From Actinomycetes bacterium (lineage in GTDB: Bacteria > Actinomycetota > Thermoleophilia > BMS3ABIN01), in the NCBI GenBank assembly GCA_021787475.1, contig JAJYLW010000001.1, positions 1-64,000 on the forward strand: DNA of 64,000 bases, read 5' to 3'. Position 1 is the first letter of the stretch, and every line of letters begins with the position of its first letter. Positions 7,957 to 16,853 of this stretch are shown here, one piece after another. Below the pieces are notes generated by a model. The model made no database searches and had not been told where the DNA came from. It saw only the letters and a program-made list of their open reading frames with translations. Both the position numbers and the translations under genes were made by a program.

Positions 7957-9810
7957 TCAAATGCACTGTTTTTGAAACAACCTGATTCCATCCTGGCTAA
8001 AAACAAGCCGGTAAGGACTTCCCGGCGCGGTCAAAAACCGGAAGGCGCCGGCGTCATTGTACATGCCGTTTCCAAATGGCTTCACCAGCACGTAATCTGC
8101 CTGCAGCCGGCCTGTTCCCTGCGGCAGCCGGTCCGGGCCCTTGGGCGCCTCCCAGAGCAGCGGGTCATAAAGGCCCCAGCGGGTGGGAATGTGCGACAGC
8201 GCCCGGCCGTCATTTGAGGCAAACGAGGCGCCCGGCGGCACCATCGCCAGCGCCCTGGTCAGGGCGGCGGCGTCGGCGGGTGGTCCCTTCGGCAGAAAAT
8301 TAACCCAGATATGAGCAGAAGCTGCTACCAGTATAGCGATTACCAGGGAGCCCGCCACAGCCGCGGTTTTCTCGCTGCCCGGCAGCCATTTTTGCGCCCG
8401 GCCGAGGAGGCCGGCCATCGTCAGCCAGAAGGCGGCAACGGCCAGCACCGAGTAATGGGCAATGCCGCCGGCAATCCCGGACGGATCAGTGCCCCTTAGA
8501 ATATTGATGCCGATGTTCGGCAGCGCAAACAGGCTGGCGAGGCCGCCAAGCGGCAGGACCAGGCCTTCAGGCGCAAGCAGGTTGTAAAGATAGCTTGTTT
8601 GCAAGCGTCTGACCTCCGCGATGGAATAAATCGGGTGGAATATCAAAGTCTTGATCATGGCCGTTGGGCCGTCGCCAAGATGGCCATAGTAAAGCGCGAA
8701 CATGTTGTGCACAATTGTCAGCTTGAAGATGATCAGCACCGCCGCTCCCCAGGCCACGCCCAGCGCCAGCGGCGCCAGCACCCACTTGCGGGGCCGGCGC
8801 TTTAGCAGTGCGTAGATGCCGAAAACCAGTGCCGCCGGGACAAAGTCCTCGCGCACCGAGATCGTGATCACCAGAAAAGTGAAGAAGAGACCGAAACGCC
8901 GCTCCAGAAAAAAGTAGAAAGCGGCAAAGAAGGGCGCGGCGACAAAGACGGTCTCGTATCCGGAAGTGAATGGCTGGGCGGCAATCTCGGGATGAAACAG
9001 AAAGGCTACCGCCAGCAGCAGGCTGGCTACGGCGCTGGCCGTAAGGCGGCGGACACAGTAAAAGAGAGGCAGGGCCGCCAGCGCCAGGGCCAGGACGCGC
9101 AGCATCAGATACGTCTGCGGCTCCTGCCGGAGGGCGTAGAAGGGCAGGACGAAGACGAGCAGGAAGGGCGAGACGTGCGTGCTTAGATAGGTGTTGGAAG
9201 TGATCTCCAACCCGGCCGAGTAAAAAATGTGGCCGCGCAGGCTGGCCCAAAGGGTCTGGTTGTACTGAGCCAGGTCGGCATGATAGAAGCTGTTGTACCA
9301 ATGGTATGACAGAAATGCCAAAGACGTGAAGGCAACGAAATAAAGCCCGGCCGCCGCCAGCAGCAGCCGCAAGGCGCGCCGCTCGATGTAGGCAACTACA
9401 GACGCCGTCCGCTTCCAAAAGAACAGCAATTTGAGAAGCACGCTGCCGGCCAGGGCCAGTCCCAGCAGCCAGGCCGCCAAAGCAAGGACATGATTTGAAG
9501 TGTGCCCCTTTATAAAAAGGCTGATCACCTGCTGACCAAAATACGGAGCGGAAATCGGCAGGATAACCAGCGGCAGCCAGGAGAGGGCAACCCTCCCGGA
9601 TACTTCTCGCCTTGGCCGTTCAAGCAGCCGCGCCAGCAGCAGCGTTTCCAGCAGCCATACAAGCAGCATTGCTGCAGCCGCCGGCGCCGCCAGGGCCCTG
9701 CCTGCGCCATGGTGCCCCAGCGCCCCCAGCACCGACCAGACAAATAGTCCCGTCCCGGCGGCAAAAATTGCCACCAGCGCCAGGGGCCAGTATTTGCGGA
9801 AAAAGCTCAT
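7957..9810 (-). CDS. DUF2079 family membrane protein
   Basis: The track starts this ORF at 9843, but I prefer the ATG at 9810 (MSFFRKYWPL), because it overlaps the stop of the upstream GT2 gene as ATGA; this gives 617 residues. It is a large multi-pass protein. YHADLAQYNQTLWASLRG, just after the fourth or fifth helix, is the signature region of DUF2079, a GT-C-like family of unproven function; the D and Q of 'DLAQYNQ' sit where a catalytic acidic residue would lie. Helices continue to about residue 500, followed by a soluble end. Sitting between a DPM1-like GT2 and a GT39 protein supports a role in lipid-linked sugar transfer. Confidence 0.85.
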   Translation of the reverse strand: MSFFRKYWPLALVAIFAAGTGLFVWSVLGALGHHGAGRALAAPAAAAMLLVWLLETLLLARLLERPRREVSGRVALSWLPLVILPISAPYFGQQVISLFIKGHTSNHVLALAAWLLGLALAGSVLLKLLFFWKRTASVVAYIERRALRLLLAAAGLYFVAFTSLAFLSYHWYNSFYHADLAQYNQTLWASLRGHIFYSAGLEITSNTYLSTHVSPFLLVFVLPFYALRQEPQTYLMLRVLALALAALPLFYCVRRLTASAVASLLLAVAFLFHPEIAAQPFTSGYETVFVAAPFFAAFYFFLERRFGLFFTFLVITISVREDFVPAALVFGIYALLKRRPRKWVLAPLALGVAWGAAVLIIFKLTIVHNMFALYYGHLGDGPTAMIKTLIFHPIYSIAEVRRLQTSYLYNLLAPEGLVLPLGGLASLFALPNIGINILRGTDPSGIAGGIAHYSVLAVAAFWLTMAGLLGRAQKWLPGSEKTAAVAGSLVIAILVAASAHIWVNFLPKGPPADAAALTRALAMVPPGASFASNDGRALSHIPTRWGLYDPLLWEAPKGPDRLPQGTGRLQADYVLVKPFGNGMYNDAGAFRFLTAPGSPYRLVFSQDGIRLFQKQCI

Positions 9811-10562
9811 CCGTATTTTTTTAATCGGTGGCATTTCAGCCAAAGCGCAATGATGCGGCTGAAATAATTGATGCCATGCCTGACAAACACAAGCGGCCCC
9901 GCCGCCGATTTCGACGCACCGTGCGAACGGTCGCTAAACCGGTAGCCCACCTCTTCGATGCGAAAGCCGCTCAGGCCCGCCTGACAAAGAAACTCGATGC
10001 AGTATTCGCCATAGCCGCCATCTGGCAGAGGCACTTTCCTAAAAACCTCCCGGCGGGCGGCAACGAAGCCGCTGTCGTAATCCTTAACCTCCAACGGCAG
10101 CAGGAAATTGGCAAACCGGTTGATGGCCTTGCTGGTTAGAAAGCGCAGTGGAGACCTTAAATCACGGCCGCCAGGCGCGTAACGGGAGCCGACGGCAACG
10201 TCAGCGCCCTCCTTGACGGCATTTACCAGCCGGAGCGCGTCTTCCGGCGGCATGGACAGGTCGGCGTCCATCCAGACTACGATTTCGCCTTCTGCCTCAT
10301 CAATGCCGCGTTTCAGCGCCGAGGCCAAGCCGCGCTCTCCCCGGCGCCGAATCGCCCGCGCGCCGGCGGCGGCGGCAATCTGCCAGGTCAGGTCAGGAGA
10401 ATCATCATCAACAACGATGATTTCGGCGTTCGGAATCGCTGCTTGCAGCCGCCTGATCATCGCGGCAATGTTTTCCGCCTCACAGAAAGTTGGCAGGACA
10501 ACCGAGATTTCTATCCCGGCATCCGGCCTGGTGGCGTCTGTCATCAGTACTGAGGTTGACAC
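9807..10562 (-). CDS. GT2 glycosyltransferase, polyprenyl-phosphate mannose synthase-like
   Basis: A 251-residue GT-A fold transferase. It shows SVVLPTFCEAENI, VVDDDSPD and WMDADLSMPPE, the last containing the DxD metal site, then VGSRYAPGG. These are typical of dolichol/polyprenol-phosphate hexose synthases, which load a sugar from a nucleotide donor onto a lipid carrier. No transmembrane anchor is evident. The ORF opens with GTG directly after the stop of the DegT gene; an ATG six codons in (10544) is equally possible. It is coupled to the DUF2079 gene by an ATGA overlap. Confidence 0.88.
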   Translation of the reverse strand: MSTSVLMTDATRPDAGIEISVVLPTFCEAENIAAMIRRLQAAIPNAEIIVVDDDSPDLTWQIAAAAGARAIRRRGERGLASALKRGIDEAEGEIVVWMDADLSMPPEDALRLVNAVKEGADVAVGSRYAPGGRDLRSPLRFLTSKAINRFANFLLPLEVKDYDSGFVAARREVFRKVPLPDGGYGEYCIEFLCQAGLSGFRIEEVGYRFSDRSHGASKSAAGPLVFVRHGINYFSRIIALWLKCHRLKKYG

Positions 10563-11678
10563 TTACCCGGAGGCAATTTCAAAGATGGCGTCAGCCACCT
10601 TCCTGATCTGCTCGTCCTCAAGATGGCTGCTTGACGGCAGGTAAAGCCCGCACGCGCCGAGCTCTTCCGCGACCGGCATGGCGCCGGCGGCAATCGGCCG
10701 GCCGGCCTTCAGCCTGCTGTACGCCGGCTGCAAATGGAGCGGGTGAAAAAAAGCGCGCGTGTCAATGCCGCGCCGCCGCAGCTCTGCCATTGCCTCGTCA
10801 CGGCCTAAAGGGAATTCAGGGCCGAGCACGACGCCGTACATCCAGTAGGAGCTCTTTGCCCAGGGCGCCTCAGGCGGCGTCTCCACGCCGGGGACTCCCG
10901 CCAGCAGCCGGTTGTAGCCAGCGGCGTTCTGGCGCCGCATTTCCACCAGCTTGCCCCCCGCTTCCACCTGCGCCAGCCCGATGGCGGCCTCGATATTTGT
11001 CATCCGGTAATTGAAGCCGACGTCCTCATGCACGAAGCGGGGCTCGCCAAAGCAATGGTTTTCCAGGCTGCGCAGGCGCGCCGCCAGGGCCGTGTCGGAG
11101 GTGGTGACGGCGCCGCCCTCCCCGGTGGTGAGAATCTTGTTGCCATAGAAACTGAATGCTGACATGAGGCCGATGGAGCCGCAGCGCCTGCCCTTGTACT
11201 CGGCGCCGTGCGCCTCGGCGCTGTCTTCGATCATGGCTATTTTCCCCCCGGCGGCAATCTCCAGGAGAGGGTCCATGTCAACGGGATGACCATATGTATG
11301 CATGGCGATGATGGCGCGCGTTCTGCCGTTGACGGCGGCGGCGGCCTGCTCCGGGTCCATTGTCCACGTATCGCGTTTTGATTCAACAAGCACCGGCGTT
11401 GCGCCTGTGTAAATTACGGCATTGCCCACTGCGATCATGGCAAAGGAGGGAATGATCACTTCATCGCCGGGGCCAATGTCAAGCGCCGCCAAGGCCAGGT
11501 GCAGGGCGGCCGTCCCGCTGGAGCAGGAGACGCAGTATTTAGCGCCGCAGAACCCGGCAAAGGCTTCTTCAAACAGGCCGATAAACTTCCCTCCGGAAGA
11601 AATCCAGTTGGCCCTGAGGCAGTCGGCTGCGTACTCGGCCTCGCGGCCGGAGAGAGTTGGCTCACAGACGGGGATCAT
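10563..11678 (-). CDS. DegT/DnrJ/EryC1 family PLP-dependent sugar aminotransferase
   Basis: A 371-residue aminotransferase that would put an amino group on a keto-sugar nucleotide. The substrate-binding SSGTAALHLAL (about residues 53-63), the EDSAEAHGA loop holding the PLP-contacting Asp, and SFYGNKILTTGEGG with the Schiff-base lysine K181 are all present. The 'FYGNK...TTGEGG' form resembles GDP-perosamine synthases (Per/RfbE) more than other subgroups, but the exact sugar cannot be fixed. ATG start with a four-base overlap with the cupin gene. It implies that at least one glycan in this organism carries an amino sugar. Confidence 0.92.
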   Translation of the reverse strand: MIPVCEPTLSGREAEYAADCLRANWISSGGKFIGLFEEAFAGFCGAKYCVSCSSGTAALHLALAALDIGPGDEVIIPSFAMIAVGNAVIYTGATPVLVESKRDTWTMDPEQAAAAVNGRTRAIIAMHTYGHPVDMDPLLEIAAGGKIAMIEDSAEAHGAEYKGRRCGSIGLMSAFSFYGNKILTTGEGGAVTTSDTALAARLRSLENHCFGEPRFVHEDVGFNYRMTNIEAAIGLAQVEAGGKLVEMRRQNAAGYNRLLAGVPGVETPPEAPWAKSSYWMYGVVLGPEFPLGRDEAMAELRRRGIDTRAFFHPLHLQPAYSRLKAGRPIAAGAMPVAEELGACGLYLPSSSHLEDEQIRKVADAIFEIASG

Positions 11679-12100
11679 CCGCCGTCCTGTTTTAACGGGC
11701 GTTTGTCTTTTTCCTTTGTCTGATATGGACCCTGTTTTATCTCAATGATCTTCGTATCTTCCAGCAGCTCAATCCGGTGTCCCATCAACAGCAGGATCGA
11801 GTCGCCGGGGCCCACTTCCACCGTTTCGAACAGCTCTTCTTCGCGATCATAAAGGTCCACCTTAAGGCGGCCTCGCTCGACGTAAAGAAACTCCTGGATC
11901 GGCAGATCAACCGGGTTCTCAATGCTCTTGTGAATATGAGCGGAGATGACCTCGCCCGCCGGGCGGATATGAACGCCAACCTGAAGATTGTATTCCTTGG
12001 GGGTGGGAAAATGCAGGCCGGGCTCATCAAGTTCGCGGCGGATGATGATCGCCAGGATATCGTCGCCGTCGCGAATGAACTCAGTCCCCGGCGTAGCCAT
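11675..12100 (-). CDS. Cupin-fold protein
   Basis: A 141-residue single-domain cupin: HIRPAGEVISAHIHKS supplies the metal-binding histidines, EFLYVERGRLKVDLYD the following acidic residue and strand, and VGPGDSILLLMGHRIELL the second cupin motif. Families of this kind include sugar epimerases, isomerases and small regulatory metalloproteins. The start is clear: GGGGGAGGT lies just upstream of the ATG. It is the first gene of the six-gene minus-strand operon ending at 4751, so it probably acts on the same nucleotide sugar as the DegT enzyme; its reaction is unknown. Confidence 0.82.
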   Translation of the reverse strand: MATPGTEFIRDGDDILAIIIRRELDEPGLHFPTPKEYNLQVGVHIRPAGEVISAHIHKSIENPVDLPIQEFLYVERGRLKVDLYDREEELFETVEVGPGDSILLLMGHRIELLEDTKIIEIKQGPYQTKEKDKRPLKQDGG

Positions 12101-12152
12101 ATTTACCTCCCCCTCGAGATCTTGACATTTAATCCGAGAGCCTCACAGACAA

Positions 12153-12161
12153 ATTCTATCA
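12153..12161 (-). promoter_or_regulatory. Probable extended -10 promoter of the cupin operon
   Basis: On the minus strand the sequence reads TGATAGAAT, an extended -10 (TGnTAGAAT) about 50 bases upstream of the cupin start. I see no good -35 box at the usual distance. Confidence 0.4.
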
Positions 12162-12235
12162 CAGCGCCCGCAGTAACCTGTGCTAGAGTAGTATGCGAAC
12201 AGCGCCTTCTTCCCTGATGCAAGCGTAGCGCAGCC

Positions 12236-12646
12236 ATGATCCTGATCATCATTATTATCACCGCCCTGGCCAACACGGCCGATGTCATGCTGAAGATCGG
12301 GGCCAACCAGGCCGGCACGTCGCTAACTCAGCCGCTTGCCATTTTCATGACGCCGTGGATCTGGCTGGGGGCAGTACTGGGAATAGCCGCCATGGCGATG
12401 TGGGTTTACGTGCTCGGCCGCCATCACATCAGCCATGCCTATCCTGTTTTTGTCGGGTTCGGTTTCATCAACATAACTCTGGCTTCCTGGTTTTATTTCC
12501 ATGAGCAGATTACCGCGCGGCGGCTGGCCGGCATTGCCCTGATCCTGGCCGGCATTGTCGTGGTGCATTTGAAATCTCAGCAGCGCAAGCGGCCCGGTGC
12601 CGTTTCCAAGGGCAACCACTTGTCAACAACGGGCAGGGGCGGTTAA
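12236..12646 (+). CDS. SMR/EamA-like four-helix transporter subunit A
   Basis: A 136-residue protein with four membrane helices of the small multidrug resistance/EamA half-transporter type (ANTADVMLKIGANQAG in helix 1, HISHAYPVFVGFGFINITLASW in helices 3-4, and a terminal GIALILAGIVVVHL helix). It has a basic 25-residue tail. The next gene begins on the base after its stop codon and encodes a second, divergent member, so they probably form a heterodimer like EbrAB or ArnEF. ArnE/ArnF flip a polyprenyl-phosphate amino sugar; with a DegT aminotransferase and a polyprenyl-phosphate sugar synthase next door, a similar role is a reasonable inference. Confidence 0.8.
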   Translation: MILIIIIITALANTADVMLKIGANQAGTSLTQPLAIFMTPWIWLGAVLGIAAMAMWVYVLGRHHISHAYPVFVGFGFINITLASWFYFHEQITARRLAGIALILAGIVVVHLKSQQRKRPGAVSKGNHLSTTGRGG

Positions 12647-13015
12647 ATGCTGGCGCTTAAAATCATCCTGGTGCTGATGGTTTCCTCCACTGCGACGCTG
12701 GGAAACTCGTTGCTTAAGGAGGGAGCTTCCCGCGGTCTCCGTGATGGCGGGCTGCTTCGGCTTGAGCATCTTCCCCGCGCCTATCTGCGCCCGGCGGTGA
12801 TCGGCGGCGTTGCCGTTTACGGTTTCTCTCAAGTGTTGTGGATGACGCTGCTGCGGCTGCTGGACCTGTCGCTGTCCTACCCGCTTCAGATCGGCCTCAA
12901 CTTCGTCTTTATCATGCTGGTGGCCCGCTGGCATTTCCGGGAACCGCTCACTTCCTGGAAGCTGCTGGGGATGGGGCTGATTCTTGCGGGCATAGTAACA
13001 ATCGCGACAGCGTAA
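12647..13015 (+). CDS. SMR/EamA-like four-helix transporter subunit B
   Basis: A 122-residue, four-helix protein of the same fold as its upstream neighbour but clearly diverged: TLGNSLLKEGASRG in the first loop where subunit A has MLKIGANQAG, then SQVLWMTLLRLLDLSLSYPLQIGLNFVFI and the terminal LLGMGLILAGIVTIATA. The ATG directly follows the TAA of subunit A, so the two are co-translated. Its 3' end faces the radical SAM gene at 13028 with only 12 bp between. Paired SMR genes usually encode asymmetric dimers; substrate unknown. Confidence 0.8.
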   Translation: MLALKIILVLMVSSTATLGNSLLKEGASRGLRDGGLLRLEHLPRAYLRPAVIGGVAVYGFSQVLWMTLLRLLDLSLSYPLQIGLNFVFIMLVARWHFREPLTSWKLLGMGLILAGIVTIATA

Positions 13016-13027
13016 CCCCGGGCCGGT

Positions 13028-14449
13028 TTAAACCCAGGTAAGGAAATCCTTGACCATGCGGGCGAAATTGGCAACATCGACCGGCCGGCGGATCTTCCTG
13101 ACCGAGTTAAGAACCACGTGCGGCTGGCGGTAGAACTGGCGGTAGGCCCGCTCGCGGGCGGCCATCACCCGGGCGGCGCTTAGCTCGGGCGTGTTGATCA
13201 CAGAGAAGTTCTGCTCGAAGTACTTCCAGTCGGCGCCCGCCTCGATCCAGCCGCTCTCGACGCAGCGGTCGTAAAGGCTGGAGCCGGGAAAAGCAACGGC
13301 GCAATAAAACTGAACGTAGTCGAGCTTAAGGAATTTGGAAAAATTGATTGTCTGCTGCATAGTCTCTTCTGTCTCACCGGGAAAGCCAAGTATGCAATGG
13401 CCGGTGACTTCCAGGCCGGCCTCCTGGGCCATGCGAACGGCGTTTACCGCCTGCGCCAAAGTGGTGCCTTTGCGCACCAAGTCAAGCACGTCCTGATTGC
13501 CGGACTCGACACCATAGCCGATCATCCAGCAGCCAGCGGCTTTGATAGCCCGAAGCAGTTCTGGCGAGATTGTATCCACGCGGCTGTTGCAAACCCAGTT
13601 TATGTCGAGGCCGCGCCGCCTGATCTCTGCCGCCGTCTCCATGGCATAATCCTGGTCGTTTGTAAAAGACTCGGACCAAATCAGAAAATCGCGTATGCCG
13701 AACCTCTCGCCGGCCCACTGCATCTCATCCACGATCCGTTCCGGTGAGCGCTTGCGCAGCCGCGCCCCGTAATAGATCTTGTTGGCGCAAAAAGTGCAGC
13801 CGTAAGGACAGCCGCGCGCCGTCGCCACCAGCAGGAACGGCTTGCCGCTGAACGGCAGGCTATAAAGACTTGTATCGACAAGATCCCAGGCGGGGAATGG
13901 CAGCTCATCGAGATCGGTGATAAAAGGCCGCTTTCCGTTATGGTGGACGACGCCCGCATCGTCGCGCCAGGAAAGGCCGGCCACCGAGCCCAGTTCACCG
14001 CCTCCCCCGAGCGCAAGCGCCGCGTCGCGGATGGCGTACTCAGGCTCGCCCCGGACAACCATATCAAGATTCGCATCCATGCCAAGACAGGAGTCCGGGA
14101 GGGCGCTGGGATGGATGCCGATCGCCAGCGATTTCGCCAGTGGCTGCTCTTTTTTTACAAGCGAGGCGATGGCGACGTCACTTTCGATCGAGGGAGTGGC
14201 GGTGTTGATCACGACAAGTGACGGCTGCCACTCCCGCAACATCCTGCCAAGTCCGGCCAGGTCGATATCCTCAACGCTGCAGTCGGCCAGTCTCACTTCC
14301 ATGCCCTGTTCGCGAAGCACTGCGGCGGTTGTCGCCAGCGAGACAGGCGCCCAGACGGCCGTCCACGCGCCGGTGCGCTGCATGCAGCGGCCTTCCCGGA
14401 CGACATTGACCCCCTCAACGGGAGGCGGATTTAAAAACAGGACCCTCAT
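13028..14449 (-). CDS. B12-binding domain radical SAM protein (2 of 4)
   Basis: A 473-residue protein with an N-terminal cobalamin-binding domain (FLNPPPVEGVN opening, GIHPSALP, VRGEPEYA) and a radical SAM domain starting ARGCPYGCTFC (C214, C218, C221). The order and spacing match the BchE/HpnP-like group of cobalamin-dependent enzymes. ATG start. It lies downstream of another B12-radical SAM gene on the same strand, separated by about 100 bp containing degenerate 7-bp repeats. Substrate unknown; the lack of close identity to its neighbour suggests a different reaction. Confidence 0.9.
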   Translation of the reverse strand: MRVLFLNPPPVEGVNVVREGRCMQRTGAWTAVWAPVSLATTAAVLREQGMEVRLADCSVEDIDLAGLGRMLREWQPSLVVINTATPSIESDVAIASLVKKEQPLAKSLAIGIHPSALPDSCLGMDANLDMVVRGEPEYAIRDAALALGGGGELGSVAGLSWRDDAGVVHHNGKRPFITDLDELPFPAWDLVDTSLYSLPFSGKPFLLVATARGCPYGCTFCANKIYYGARLRKRSPERIVDEMQWAGERFGIRDFLIWSESFTNDQDYAMETAAEIRRRGLDINWVCNSRVDTISPELLRAIKAAGCWMIGYGVESGNQDVLDLVRKGTTLAQAVNAVRMAQEAGLEVTGHCILGFPGETEETMQQTINFSKFLKLDYVQFYCAVAFPGSSLYDRCVESGWIEAGADWKYFEQNFSVINTPELSAARVMAARERAYRQFYRQPHVVLNSVRKIRRPVDVANFARMVKDFLTWV

Positions 14450-14485
14450 GGCCTTTCGAAATTTCCGGCACTATTCCCAAACTGT

Positions 14486-14520
14486 TCTTTCATGTTTCCA
14501 TTTTCACGTTTCACTCTAGT
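14486..14520. repeat. Degenerate heptad repeat
   Basis: Five 7-bp units in register: TCTTTCA, TGTTTCC, ATTTTCA, CGTTTCA, CTCTAGT. Lies between two radical SAM genes. Member of the family described in the findings. Confidence 0.55.
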
Positions 14521-14550
14521 GTCATGTCCAACCGGAAAATGGAAACCGGT

Positions 14551-15927
14551 TTAAGTGCTGTAATGAACTAAAGCTTTGACAACTTCTTTTATCTGGGCCG
14601 GGCGCGTGTGGCGCGCCAGGCTCCAAAGCTGCCGCGGCCTGCCGTAGAAACTAAATACCGCGCGGCGCTGCCACCCGTTGAGCGCCCGGGCGTTCAGCTC
14701 TCCCATCGGAAACGGCGTGAAGTAATTAAGGGCGCTATAATCAATCTTCGCGCCGTTGCCGTGGCCAAGGATGTACTCCTGGAAAATATCAGAGCCGGGC
14801 AGGGGCGCCAGCAGGGCAAAATTGGCGCGGTCCAGTGGCAGACGGCGGGCGAACCTGATCGTCTCTTTAATTGTGTCAACGGTCTCGCCGGGAAGACCTA
14901 TTATAAAGAAACCATGGGTCTCGATATCGTGCCTCTTGACCATCTCAATTTTGGCCGCCACTTTACCAAGATCAAGTTTCTTGTTGTTGTGATCCAGGAC
15001 TTCCTGGCTGCCGGATTCAATGCCGAAAGCAAGGCCATAACAACCCGAGCGCTTCATCAGTTTAACCAGCTCTTCATCGAGTGAATCAACGCGAACTCCA
15101 TTTGGCGTGCACCACGCAATTTTGAGGTGGCGCCGGATGATCTCTTCACAGATAGCCGCGGCATGATCACCTTTAAGCGTAAAATTGTCATCTTCAAAGT
15201 GGATTTCTCGCACCTGAAAATTGCGGACAAGCAGCTCGATCTCGTCAACCACATTGCCAGGCGAACGGCTACGCCAGCCGCGTCCCCAGAGCGTTGTCGA
15301 GGCGCAAAAGTTGCAGTCGAAAGGGCAACCACGGCTGGTCATCACCGGCGCCACCGGAAACTTTTTATGCAGCAGTTGGTGCGCCAGATCAGGATACGTG
15401 CGCGGATCAATCAGATCCCAGGCGGGAAAGGGCAGCGAGTCAAGGTCCTTTAAAAACGGAGGCCGAGTGGAGCAGATCACGCCACCATCCCGGCGCCTGC
15501 AGAGGCTGGGCATGTCGCCGTTAAACTGTTTCCCGGAGGCAATCCGGTCCACAAACTCGGGGAAAACGTGCTCCCCCTCGCCTATCACCCCCAGGTTTAC
15601 TTCCAGATCCTCAAGCGCGTCCTCCGGAAGTGCGGTGACATGCGGTCCGCCCACAACCAGCGGCACTTCCGGCCGGCGGGCCCTGATTGACCTGATCAAC
15701 TCCCGGGCCGGCATATAGGCTGTGCTAAGGATGCTGACGCCAATGAGGTCAGGCTCCTGATTAAGAACGGCAGCCGCAGCGGCGTCTCCGTTCAAGCGCA
15801 GCTTCGCCAGGTCCATGATTACCGGCACGTGCCCTTTTTCTCTTAAGGTTGCAGCCAGGTAGCCAACGCCTATCGGCGGCGTAATTGTATGGGCCTTCGA
15901 ATTGGGGGTTGCCAGGACCACTTTCAT
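14551..15927 (-). CDS. B12-binding domain radical SAM protein (3 of 4)
   Basis: A 458-residue protein. The cobalamin-binding part (ATPNSKAHTITPPIGVGYLA; GGPHVTALPE; GEGEHVFPEF) spans about residues 1-140, and the radical SAM core opens with TSRGCPFDCNFC (C201, C205, C208). Its C-terminal quarter has the helical NYFTPFPMGELNARA region often seen in this family. ATG start, with no clear Shine-Dalgarno site because heptad repeats lie directly upstream. It may be co-transcribed with the GT2 at 16021. Predicted S-adenosylmethionine- and cobalamin-dependent methyl or alkyl transfer; substrate unknown. Confidence 0.9.
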   Translation of the reverse strand: MKVVLATPNSKAHTITPPIGVGYLAATLREKGHVPVIMDLAKLRLNGDAAAAAVLNQEPDLIGVSILSTAYMPARELIRSIRARRPEVPLVVGGPHVTALPEDALEDLEVNLGVIGEGEHVFPEFVDRIASGKQFNGDMPSLCRRRDGGVICSTRPPFLKDLDSLPFPAWDLIDPRTYPDLAHQLLHKKFPVAPVMTSRGCPFDCNFCASTTLWGRGWRSRSPGNVVDEIELLVRNFQVREIHFEDDNFTLKGDHAAAICEEIIRRHLKIAWCTPNGVRVDSLDEELVKLMKRSGCYGLAFGIESGSQEVLDHNNKKLDLGKVAAKIEMVKRHDIETHGFFIIGLPGETVDTIKETIRFARRLPLDRANFALLAPLPGSDIFQEYILGHGNGAKIDYSALNYFTPFPMGELNARALNGWQRRAVFSFYGRPRQLWSLARHTRPAQIKEVVKALVHYST

Positions 15928-15933
15928 AATACA

Positions 15934-15961
15934 CGTTTGGCGTTTCGCGTTTCGTGTTTCG
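15934..15961. repeat. Heptad repeat (CGTTTCG)n
   Basis: CGTTTGG, CGTTTCG, CGTTTCG, TGTTTCG in perfect 7-bp register directly upstream of the radical SAM start at 15927. Confidence 0.6.
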
Positions 15962-16020
15962 CGTTGGCGCTAACACTAACTGGTTTTCCAGACCACAGCT
16001 TTGTTATCAACAAAGACAAT

Positions 16021-16719
16021 TTACTTGACCAGATTTTTTAACAGGCACCAAACGTATTTGTGCCAGACCTTCCAGACGAGGATCTGCGATTCCCCCACCT
16101 TGCGCCGGTACTCGTGAGTCGGCGCTTCGCTAACTATAAAGCCCTGCTTGAGACATTTCATGATCATTTCCTGCTCGATTGTAAAGATGTCCTCCTCCAG
16201 CTTGATGGCCCTGGCGGCCCTGACGGAAATGGCTCTGAAACCGTTCTGGCTGTCGGTAAGCTTCACGTGCCAGCGGTAGTTGATCGACAGGGTGATGATG
16301 GAGCTGCCGGTGCTGCGGATGAATTTGCCGATGTCGCCAAAAAGCTCGTCGCTGCCGCCCGTCCAGCGTGAACCGACCACGAGGTTCGCCTCGCCAGCCA
16401 GGACGGGAGCTACCAAAGCCGGAATCTCCCGGGGGTCATGCGAACCGTCGGCGTCGATAAAAACAAGGATGTCACCCGAGGCGACTTCAATTGCCTTGCG
16501 GATGCCGTCCCCTTTGCCGCCCCCGCCATCGATGAACACCTTTGCGCCCAGGCCCTCGGCCAGCTCTCGCGTGCGGTCGGCGGAGTTTCCATCGATGACG
16601 AGGATTTCATCGGCAAATGGAAGAACGCCGCTGACAACCTCTCCAATGGTCGCCTCTTCGTTGCGTGCGATAACGGCTACCGACACCTTGCCGGATTTCT
16701 TGTCAGTCCTGGTGTTCAA
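16021..16719 (-). CDS. GT2 glycosyltransferase, DPM1-like
   Basis: A 232-residue GT-A fold transferase: VAVIARNEEATIGEVV, VIDGNSADRT, then FIDADGSHDPREI containing the DxD metal-binding site, VVGSRWTGG and the C-terminal EAPTHEYRRKVGESQI. This matches polyprenyl-phosphate sugar synthases and related short GT2 enzymes without a membrane anchor. The track start is TTG at 16719; a GTG at codon 12 (before SVAVIARNE) is an alternative and I cannot decide between them. The gene is followed by a B12-radical SAM gene on the same strand. Sugar and acceptor unknown. Confidence 0.85.
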   Translation of the reverse strand: MNTRTDKKSGKVSVAVIARNEEATIGEVVSGVLPFADEILVIDGNSADRTRELAEGLGAKVFIDGGGGKGDGIRKAIEVASGDILVFIDADGSHDPREIPALVAPVLAGEANLVVGSRWTGGSDELFGDIGKFIRSTGSSIITLSINYRWHVKLTDSQNGFRAISVRAARAIKLEEDIFTIEQEMIMKCLKQGFIVSEAPTHEYRRKVGESQILVWKVWHKYVWCLLKNLVK

Positions 16720-16853
16720 GCGGGTTTCACCATTTCAAGAGTAACACAAGTTTGGCAGGCGATGACGTGCTTCGAAATTGAAATCACCATGCTGATATTC
16801 TGCCAATATGTTTGGGATTTTGATTGCGGAAAACCGTAGCGCCGACAGAGGAT

